Assembly (NCBI GenBank): GCA_028681035.1 | Contig: JAQUJJ010000068.1 | Coordinates: 1 to 18,359, forward strand | Length of the DNA stretch: 18,359 nucleotides | Source: Candidatus Cloacimonadota bacterium | GTDB lineage: Bacteria; Cloacimonadota; Cloacimonadia; Cloacimonadales; Cloacimonadaceae | Reading direction: 5' to 3' | Shown: one piece after another, positions 8,682-15,234 of the stretch | Layout of the letters: each line of letters opens with the position of its first letter | How positions within the stretch are numbered: position 1 is the stretch's first letter | Notes under the pieces: generated by a model | Database searches by the model: none | Seen by the model: the letters and a program-made list of their open reading frames with translations, nothing else | What the model was told of the DNA's origin: nothing | Position numbers and translations under genes: made by a program

Positions 8682-8770
8682 TAACAATTAAACAGTCACT
8701 CTTTGATAACGAAAGAATGTTTTGTGCCCCCGTAGTAATACTTGTAAAACACCGATTGAGGAGATGTTAA
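8678..8770 (+). other. 30-codon mini-ORF ending on the GNAT start codon
   Basis: This frame starts at the ATG at 8678, overlapping the previous mini-ORF by ATGA, and encodes 30 residues beginning MITIKQSLFDNERMFCAPVV. Its TAA (8768-8770) shares its last base with the ATG at 8770 of the acyltransferase gene (TAATG). It could be a leader that couples translation, or the frameshifted continuation of a decayed gene begun at 8631. No family recognised; too short to call a protein with confidence. Confidence 0.3.
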
Positions 8771-9363
8771 TGCAAAATAAAGCTCCAAGTCTTTACGGAA
8801 TAACTTGTTATTTAACCGAGGTCTCAGAAGATGATACTGATTTCATTATTTCTATTCGTACTGATGAGGCATTGAATTCGTTGTCTGGGCCGGATCTTTC
8901 AAGGGATGAACATCTTAAATGGCTTGAGGCTTATAAGAGGAATCCCAATGACCTATACTGGGTGGTGCGAGATCTTGATACTGATGAACGAATGGGAACT
9001 ACCGCCCTATTTGATATTGATTTCAAATCAAATAAAGCAGAAAACGGCAGAGCGATAATTTTGGAGCAGTACCGATATTGTGTTTTTGAATTCTTTTACC
9101 TTAAAACACAGTACGCTTTTGACATTTTAAAAATGAACAAAGTCTATTGTAAGGTAAGAGAAGCCGAAACTAAAATATTGCGGTTTAACGTGCAAAAGCT
9201 GGGTTACAAAATTGACGGAATGCTAAGACAGGATTGGTGGGATGGCAAACGATACCACAATTTTCATCTGATATCTATGCTTAGATCAGAATTTGAGACA
9301 CACAAAATTAAAAAGTATCCAAAATATCTTGATGCTTTGAAGCGGATATCTAAAATACAGTGA
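8770..9363 (+). CDS. GNAT-family N-acyltransferase
   Basis: The best start is the ATG at 8770, with GAGGAG (8758-8763) six bases upstream, giving 197 residues; starts at 8722 and 8764 are possible but badly spaced. The C-terminal part follows the RimJ/RimL-like Acetyltransf_3 pattern: AFDILKMNKVYCKV, then ETKILRFNVQKLGYKIDG and a WDGKRYHNFHLISML ending. An upstream strand reads WVVRDLDTDERMGTTALFDI. The acetyl-CoA pyrophosphate loop (usually RxxGxG/A) is not obvious; the region reads LEQYRYCVFEFF instead. Such proteins N-acylate amino sugars in polysaccharide loci (WecD and PseH do this with acetyl-CoA). Here, between an acyl-chain cassette and an aminosugar pathway, it is the best candidate to acylate the 4-amino group, with acetyl-CoA or possibly acyl-ACP as donor. 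The donor is inference. Confidence 0.75.
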   Translation: MQNKAPSLYGITCYLTEVSEDDTDFIISIRTDEALNSLSGPDLSRDEHLKWLEAYKRNPNDLYWVVRDLDTDERMGTTALFDIDFKSNKAENGRAIILEQYRYCVFEFFYLKTQYAFDILKMNKVYCKVREAETKILRFNVQKLGYKIDGMLRQDWWDGKRYHNFHLISMLRSEFETHKIKKYPKYLDALKRISKIQ

Positions 9364-9379
9364 GAAAGATTATATTAAT

Positions 9380-10303
9380 ATGTATAGCATAATAATACCC
9401 GTCTATAATGCCGAAAAAAGTTTGGTTGAATTGTATGAGCGCATCAAGGCAGTGTTTGAGGATCTTGTAAAGCAGGAATTTGAGCTGATTTTGATCAACG
9501 ATTCGTCCCGGGATAATTCATGGAAAGTGATGATTGGCCTGCATGAGAGGGATCCCAGAGTTAAAATTGTAAATCTGGCCAAAAACTTCGGTCAACATGC
9601 AGCTCTGCTTTGTGGCTTAAAACATTTCTCCGGAGATTATGTAATCATGCTTGATGATGACTTGCAGCATCCGCCGGAAGAGATACCCAAATTGATCAAA
9701 GCTCTGGAAGATAATCCTGAGATTGATGTTGTATTTGGTAACTATAGCTCCAAGAAGTATAGCTGGTACCGAAATCTGGGATCAACTCTGATTAACTTTA
9801 TCGGCAGAAACATTACCAAGCGGAATTCTGATATCAAGGTAACCAGTTTTAGAATTTTAAGATCTGCTCTTGCTCACAGGATTGCTGAGATCGATATCCA
9901 GCAGCCTAGAATTGGTGGTTTGATAATGCATTCTACCAATAGGGTAATGACAGTTGAAGTGATGCATCAACCTCGTACATACGGCAGAAGCGGCTATAAG
10001 CTCTCACGTCTAACAAGAGATTTTATCTCGATAATTACCGGCAATTCTGTTCTGCCATTAAAGCTCATTAGTAGTTTTGGGATCATATTATCTATTTTAA
10101 GTATGACAACAACGATCTATCATGTAATTAGATATTTTATCCATGGAGTATCCGTGGTGGGGTGGACATCACTAATTGTAGCAATAACGTTTTTTTCCGG
10201 GTTCATTCTGTTTACCTTGGGCATTATCGGAGAGTATCTGATCAGAATTCTCATGGAAGCAAAGAAGATGCCTGTTTACATAGAAAGAGACGTTATTCTT
10301 TAA
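9380..10303 (+). CDS. GT2 glycosyltransferase, DPM1/GtrB-like, with C-terminal membrane anchor
   Basis: This 307-residue protein has a GT-A family 2 catalytic domain: YSIIIPVYNAE at the N-terminus, ELILINDSSRDNSW for nucleotide binding, and MLDDDLQHPPEEI with Asp92-Asp94 as the metal-binding DxD-type acidic cluster. The NLAKNFGQHAALLCGLKHF segment is characteristic of the DPM1/GtrB/ArnC group. The C-terminal third carries two long hydrophobic helices, roughly residues 222-250 and 260-288. Members usually transfer a sugar from a nucleotide donor to polyprenyl phosphate, facing the cytoplasm. The start ATG lies 16 bases after the GNAT stop with only a weak GAGAAAG upstream. In this locus it could make a polyprenyl-phosphate sugar for side-branch addition, or add a sugar to the lipid-linked repeat unit. 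Confidence 0.87.
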   Translation: MYSIIIPVYNAEKSLVELYERIKAVFEDLVKQEFELILINDSSRDNSWKVMIGLHERDPRVKIVNLAKNFGQHAALLCGLKHFSGDYVIMLDDDLQHPPEEIPKLIKALEDNPEIDVVFGNYSSKKYSWYRNLGSTLINFIGRNITKRNSDIKVTSFRILRSALAHRIAEIDIQQPRIGGLIMHSTNRVMTVEVMHQPRTYGRSGYKLSRLTRDFISIITGNSVLPLKLISSFGIILSILSMTTTIYHVIRYFIHGVSVVGWTSLIVAITFFSGFILFTLGIIGEYLIRILMEAKKMPVYIERDVIL

Positions 10304-10322
10304 GGAAATAAAATAATTGACT

Positions 10323-11501
10323 ATGAAGAAAATAATGATATTGGGTGCTGGTGTTTATCAGGTACCATTGATAAAGACAGCCAAGAGAATGGGTCTGAAG
10401 AGTATAGTAGTGAGTTACAAAGGAAATTACCCAGGCTTTGCTTTTGCTGACGAAATTGAGTATATAGATATCAGAGATACAGAGAAAGTTTTAGAGGCTG
10501 CCCGCAGACATGGCATAGGCGGTATATGTACCACCGGTAGTGATGTGGGCGTAAAGACTATAGGCTTTGTGAATGACGCTATGTCTTTATGCGGCGTGTC
10601 ATATTCAGCAGCCTTACTTGCCAATAATAAATATGAAATGAAGCAAGCCTTTATCCGAAACGAAGCCAGATCGGCAAAAGGAATTAAGGTAGAGAGCGAG
10701 ACAGAGGCCTTGTCAGCCTTTAAGGACCTGGGATCAAATGTAGTCTTCAAAACAGTGGATAGCTCTGGCAACAGGGGAATAATCCATATTCAGGATGAAT
10801 GCCTTGTTGAGAATGCCTTTCACGAGTGCCTGAGCTATTCTCAATGTAAATACATCATGGTGGAAGAGTTTTTGCAAGGAGAAGAAATCGGAGCGGAAGC
10901 TTTCATAAGTGAAGGAAAGGTGGCCTTCGTTCTGCCCCACCGAAAAGACGTGATAGAAACGAATGCTCCTATTCCTATCGGACAGTGGGTTCCCGCTGGA
11001 TTGGACGAAGAGACTGAAAGGGACGTCGAAAAACAGGTGCTTTCGGGCATATCTGCCCTGGGACTTGATAATTGTGCAGTAAACGTAGACATAATGATAA
11101 TTGACAATAAGGGCTATCTGATCGAAATTGGTGCCAGAGCGGGTGGAGGGGCATGCCTACCTGAATCAGTATCTGCCTATTATGGGTTTAACCATTACGA
11201 GAATATAGTCAATGCTGCCTTAGGTATTCCGATAGTATTAAAATTTGCGACTCCAGCACCCAATGCCTGTCGAATGCTATTCTCTGAAAAAGAAGGAATC
11301 ATCAAACGCTTAAATAAGAGAAAAGCGATTCATCCAGATCTTATCGAATTGTCATTTGACTATAAGATAGGGGATTTGGTGCCCAAATTTGTAAATAAGA
11401 CCCATAGAATCGGACATGTAATTGTGAAAGGTAGTTCGGCTGAGGAAGCTAGACATAACCTTAGAGAGCTTATCAGATCAATTGACATTGTTATTGGTTA
11501 A
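10323..11501 (+). CDS. ATP-grasp ligase (carbamoyl-phosphate-synthase / PurK-like superfamily)
   Basis: This protein of about 392 residues is unrelated in detail to the ATP-grasp genes at 1-4595. Residues 1-90 form a pre-ATP-grasp Rossmann-like domain (KKIMILGAGVYQVPLIKTA). The ATP-grasp domain follows, with VVFKTVDSSGNRGI (ATP-binding Lys and glycine loop), MVEEFLQGEEIGAEAF (hinge and Glu residues) and NVDIMIIDNKGYLIEIGARAGGG, in which E and R occupy metal and phosphate sites. The C-terminal part is a small alpha/beta domain with GHVIVKGSS. The superfamily activates a carboxylate as acyl phosphate and joins it to an amine or similar group. The ATG at 10323 is taken as start, but AAGGA at 10302-10306 is better spaced for a TTG at 10317, which would add two residues. 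It may attach an amino acid or other acid to an amino sugar; the substrate cannot be read from sequence. Confidence 0.82.
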   Translation: MKKIMILGAGVYQVPLIKTAKRMGLKSIVVSYKGNYPGFAFADEIEYIDIRDTEKVLEAARRHGIGGICTTGSDVGVKTIGFVNDAMSLCGVSYSAALLANNKYEMKQAFIRNEARSAKGIKVESETEALSAFKDLGSNVVFKTVDSSGNRGIIHIQDECLVENAFHECLSYSQCKYIMVEEFLQGEEIGAEAFISEGKVAFVLPHRKDVIETNAPIPIGQWVPAGLDEETERDVEKQVLSGISALGLDNCAVNVDIMIIDNKGYLIEIGARAGGGACLPESVSAYYGFNHYENIVNAALGIPIVLKFATPAPNACRMLFSEKEGIIKRLNKRKAIHPDLIELSFDYKIGDLVPKFVNKTHRIGHVIVKGSSAEEARHNLRELIRSIDIVIG

Positions 11502-11592
11502 GCTAAAAAAATCAACCCAATGAGTAGCAAGCTACATTTTATTTTTGCAAGAAGAAAGCTGAACAAACAGCACTAAATTAAAAGAGATAAGT

Positions 11593-12738
11593 ATGCATAT
11601 TCCATTTAATAAACCACATGCTTCTCAGAAAGAAGAGCAGTATATTTTGCAGGCTCTAAAGTCTGGCAGGCTATCCGGCAATAATGCCTTTTTCAAACAA
11701 GTGGCCGCCCATCTGAAACAAAAGCATTCCTTGGATAATACTTTTTTGGTTCCATCCGGGACTTCTGCCTTGGAGATGGGTGCCTGGCTCTCAGGATTAA
11801 AGCCTGGTGATGAAGTTATTATGCCATCTTATACATTCAGTTCTACAGCTAATGCTGTAGTTCTTACCGGCGCAAAACCGGTATTTTGTGAAATTGATCC
11901 AGTAACGATGAATGCAGATTCCAAGCACATGGAAACACTAATAAATGAGAACACCAGGATGCTGCTGCCTATAGATTATGCCGGGATTCCCTGTAAGATA
12001 GACATTATAGAGCGCATGGCAAAGAAGTCTGATCTCTGTGTGATGGTAGATGCTGCACAATCCTATGGGAGCTACTATCAAGGAAAAGCCTGTGGCAGTT
12101 TCGGGGATTTATCCACCTTCAGCTTCCATGAAACGAAAAATATCAGTTGCGGCGAGGGCGGGGCTTTGATAATCAATCGCGAAGATTGGATCGAACGTGC
12201 ACATTTTATGCAAGAGAAGGGTACAGACCGCAGGTTGGTGCTCTATGGGCAAAAGACCAAATACCATTGGGTCGATATCGGCTCCAGCTACCTTCTCTCA
12301 GATATTCTGGCAGCACTGCTTTATTCCCAGCTCGAAAGCGAAGACATTATCCTGAGCTTGCGCAGACAAGTGACAGATGCCTATAGAGAGCTTTATCAGC
12401 CCTATGTAGATATGGGTCTGATCAGCATCACTCCTTACGATGATTATGGCACAGTCAATAGCCATGCTTTCTGGGTGATCTTCGATACTGAAAAGAATAA
12501 AGAGGATTTTATCCTGCGTTTGAAGGATAAAGATGTGTATGCCTATATTGGCTATATGGCGCTACATTCCTCACCTATGGGCATCAGGCTGGGAAATAGG
12601 CCCCAAGATTTGCCGATAACCCAAGACCTGGCAAGCCGCATAGTCCGGCTTCCTCTGTATGCCGATTTGGCACATGATGGTTTGGATTACTGTCTGGAAT
12701 CAATGCACGCAGTCATGAAGAGTATCTACGGAGAATGA
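11593..12738 (+). CDS. wecE: DegT/DnrJ/EryC1/StrS aminotransferase, WecE-type (dTDP-4-amino-4,6-dideoxygalactose transaminase)
   Basis: This PLP-dependent sugar aminotransferase has 381 residues, close to E. coli WecE (about 376). The PLP Lys is residue 182 in SFHETKNISCGEGGAL, preceded by VDAAQSYGS with the cofactor Asp. Also present are PSGTSALEM, GDEVIMPSYTFSSTANAV, and the WecE-like EKGTDRR and YHWVDIGSSYLLSD segments, which point to the 4-aminotransferases that make dTDP-Fuc4N from dTDP-4-keto-6-deoxyglucose with glutamate. The start has AAAGAG six bases upstream. The stop overlaps the next start by four bases (ATGA, 12735-12738). Because the next two genes encode 2,3-deoxygenation enzymes, the true substrate here may be dTDP-4-keto-2,6-dideoxyhexose, giving a 4-amino-2,4,6-trideoxyhexose. 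The symbol follows the family; substrate assignment is inference. Confidence 0.88.
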   Translation: MHIPFNKPHASQKEEQYILQALKSGRLSGNNAFFKQVAAHLKQKHSLDNTFLVPSGTSALEMGAWLSGLKPGDEVIMPSYTFSSTANAVVLTGAKPVFCEIDPVTMNADSKHMETLINENTRMLLPIDYAGIPCKIDIIERMAKKSDLCVMVDAAQSYGSYYQGKACGSFGDLSTFSFHETKNISCGEGGALIINREDWIERAHFMQEKGTDRRLVLYGQKTKYHWVDIGSSYLLSDILAALLYSQLESEDIILSLRRQVTDAYRELYQPYVDMGLISITPYDDYGTVNSHAFWVIFDTEKNKEDFILRLKDKDVYAYIGYMALHSSPMGIRLGNRPQDLPITQDLASRIVRLPLYADLAHDGLDYCLESMHAVMKSIYGE

Positions 12739-14213
12739 TGCCAAAAGATAGAGCATTCGAACTCAAAGCAAGGCTCTCTAAAGTATTCGGAGATTATTCC
12801 AAGCAGATTGAATTTGAATTACTCTTTTCTGCTTTGATCGAGGTGAATCCTCATAACAGCACCGATGATTTGCTGGCTTGGCTAAAAGATCTTAATCACG
12901 AGCAATATTTTAATGTAGAAGAAATCCCTTTTTCAGAGCTCAAACAGTGGCATTTTGATAAAGACTCAGGTGATCTGAGGCATAAGAGCGGAAAGTTCTT
13001 TAGCATTCGCGGTTACCAAGTCTTTGACAGCAGGTCTGAAGCCGTGCTCTGGGATCAGCCCATTATCGATCAACCGGAAATAGGTGTATTGGGGATTCTC
13101 TGTAAGCAAATAGATGGGATACTCTATTTCCTGATGCAGGCCAAAGCAGAGCCGGGGAACATAAATACTTACCAAATATCTCCCACGGTTCAGGCAACCA
13201 GAAGCAATTACCTTAGGGTGCATGGTGGACGCAGGACACAGTATTTAGAATATTTCACCGGAGAGAATCCCGTAACGGTGATTGTGGATCAGTTTCAATC
13301 CGAACAAGGTGCCCGCTTTATGGGCAAAAGAAACAGAAACATCCTGGTTGTCGATGAGACGAATAACGAAATTGAGCTTGGCGAAAACCATCGCTGGCTC
13401 ACCTTGGGTCAAGTCAAAAGCTTGATGGAGCGTGATAATACGGTAAATATGGATAGCCGCTCCATAATGTCTCAGATCAGATACTTTAGCCCGGGTTTTG
13501 AACCGGATATTAATACTCTATTTCGGATACTGAATGATTATCAAGACATCGTGAGCAGAAGCGATTTTTGGTTGAAATCGGTTTTGCAAACCTTCACTAC
13601 TGCTCAGTCAAAACATAATCTGTCCACCGTCCGAAACCGCCTTAGCTGGGAGCGCTATTTTTGTTACGTTGATAAGAAACCGGTGCCCTTGAACAATATC
13701 AGGGAATGGTCAATTGGCGAGAAGATCATTGAGCATAAAGCCGGGAAGTATTTTCAGGTTTTGGCTGTAAGAATAAAGGCGAATAACCGGGAAGTCGATA
13801 GCTGGGACCAGCCCATTATCCGGCAGCGGCATGATGGATTGATCGGAGTGCTGTGCTCTGAAATTGATGGAGTACTGCACTTTTTGATCCGCATGAAACT
13901 GGAACCCGGCTTGTATGATCTCATCGAACTGGCCCCTACGGTGCAATGCATTGTGCAGAACTACGATCCAGATGATTACCCCAAATACATTGAGTGCTTC
14001 AAAGACACGCCCCAAGTTTTTAAGGCCAAGCAGTCAGAAGAAGGTGGCAGGTTTTATCGGGAATGCAGTAGTAATATGATACAAATGGTAGAATACAATA
14101 AAATTGAAGTAGCTCCGGGATATATCTGGGTATCTCTGAAACAGCTAAAAGAATTGCTGCAGTATCAACAATTATTGAATGTAGAACTGCGCAGTCTATT
14201 AGCGTATTTTTAA
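12735..14213 (+). CDS. dTDP-4-keto-6-deoxyglucose 2,3-dehydratase (EvaA/TylX3-type)
   Basis: This 492-residue protein is made of two repeated domains, as in the NDP-hexose 2,3-dehydratase family (usually about 460-490 residues). The repeat signatures are LWDQPIIDQPEIGVLGILC with EPGN and QISPTVQATRSNY in the first half (about residues 105-160), and SWDQPIIRQRHDGLIGVLC with EPG and ELAPTVQCIVQNY in the second (about 355-415). The first half also has HKSGKFFSIRGYQV, matched by HKAGKYFQVLAVRI. The family removes water across C2-C3 of dTDP-4-keto-6-deoxyglucose, the first step to 2,6-dideoxy sugars in antibiotics. The next enzyme is a 3-ketoreductase, here the Gfo/Idh/MocA gene at 14224. The start ATG overlaps the aminotransferase stop; an ATG at 12738 follows directly. 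Confidence 0.88.
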   Translation: MMPKDRAFELKARLSKVFGDYSKQIEFELLFSALIEVNPHNSTDDLLAWLKDLNHEQYFNVEEIPFSELKQWHFDKDSGDLRHKSGKFFSIRGYQVFDSRSEAVLWDQPIIDQPEIGVLGILCKQIDGILYFLMQAKAEPGNINTYQISPTVQATRSNYLRVHGGRRTQYLEYFTGENPVTVIVDQFQSEQGARFMGKRNRNILVVDETNNEIELGENHRWLTLGQVKSLMERDNTVNMDSRSIMSQIRYFSPGFEPDINTLFRILNDYQDIVSRSDFWLKSVLQTFTTAQSKHNLSTVRNRLSWERYFCYVDKKPVPLNNIREWSIGEKIIEHKAGKYFQVLAVRIKANNREVDSWDQPIIRQRHDGLIGVLCSEIDGVLHFLIRMKLEPGLYDLIELAPTVQCIVQNYDPDDYPKYIECFKDTPQVFKAKQSEEGGRFYRECSSNMIQMVEYNKIEVAPGYIWVSLKQLKELLQYQQLLNVELRSLLAYF

Positions 14214-14223
14214 GCGAGACATT

Positions 14224-15219
14224 ATGAAAAAATTGAAATTTGGCATTATCGGCTGCGGTTATCAAACTCAGAAAAACATGGCTCCTGCCATGGCAAAATG
14301 TGAATGCACTGAAATCCACGGATTTTTTGATCTTGATACCTCAAAAGCGGAGAGATTTGCGCATGAATATGGAGTTCAAGCTTATCCCACACTGGAGGCA
14401 ATGCTTAAGGGCAAATCTATCGATGCCATTTATATTGCCACACCAATTTCCACACATGAAGAGCTTTGCAAGAAAGCAGCTGAGGCAGGAAAGCATATAC
14501 TATGCGAGAAATCATTAGCCTTGAATCCTGAGCAAGATAAGAAAATCAGAGATTACTGTGCACAGATCGGCATCTATCTGATGGAAGGCTTCATGTATCA
14601 ATATCATAGCCAACATCAGTTTGTGCGGGATATGATTGCTAAGGGCGAGATTGGTGAGCCCAGGATGTTTCAGGCCTGGTTTGGCTTTCCACCATTTCCT
14701 CCCAGTGACTTTAGGATGCGGAAAGACCTTGGCGGTGGAGCCTTGCTGGATGCCGGGGCTTATGTAATCCACGCGGCCAAGAACTTTTATGGAAGAGAGC
14801 CTATTAGCGAACAGAGGATATTGCATCATGACCAAAATGGGCTGGATATGCATGGCTCGATTCTGATGGATTTTGCTAATAATCAAACAGCTCAACTTAG
14901 CTTTGGGATGAATAATTCTTACAAAAACAGCTACTCAATCTGGGGCACCAAGGGTGAAATTACTCTGTTGCGGGCGTTTTCTATACCAGAGCATCATATC
15001 CCGATCTGCAGGATCGTAAACCAAGGACTTGTGCGCGAGTACCAGCTTCAGCCCTGTAACCACTTTGTGGAAGAGCTGAAGGCTTTCTGTAGCTTTACCA
15101 CCTCTACCTAATTTTTAAAGATTTACTCAGCTTGGCCAGGAGGCTGGACGGCCTCAGACCTTGAATCCAGCCTTTCAAAATTGAGAGCAACTAAAACGAA
15201 CGCTATCAATCAAACCTAA
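14224..15219 (+). pseudogene. Gfo/Idh/MocA oxidoreductase (probable NDP-hexose 3-ketoreductase) with in-frame TAA near the 3' end
   Basis: The intact part (14224-15111, 295 residues) has the dinucleotide-binding KFGIIGCGYQTQ, the AIYIATPISTHEE strand, and CEKSLALN, which is the family's EKP motif with Pro replaced by Ser but Lys kept. It also has MEGFMYQYHSQH and GGGALLDAGAYVIHAAK. Partners of 2,3-dehydratases (KijD10 and TylC1 types) are usually about 320-335 residues. The same frame continues past TAA at 15109-15111 to a second TAA at 15217-15219, making 331 codons. The extension contains DLESSLSKLRATKTNAI, like the C-terminal helix of this family. The next gene starts only 15 bases after the second stop. 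I therefore read the TAA at 15109 as a nonsense mutation or base error. The truncated product might still fold, so loss of function is not certain. Predicted role: reduce C3 of the dTDP-3,4-diketo-2,6-dideoxy intermediate. Confidence 0.6.
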
Positions 15220-15234
15220 AGTGAGGAACTTATA

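Noticed and set aside
11524..11547. GTAG/CTAC hairpin followed by a T-rich tract after the ATP-grasp gene
   Set aside because: Only four base pairs around a CAAG loop, too weak to call an intrinsic terminator.
2234..15219. TAA reassigned to a sense codon
   Set aside because: ACP, second KS, GT2, ATP-grasp ligase, 2,3-dehydratase and the membrane protein all end at TAA at the expected family lengths.
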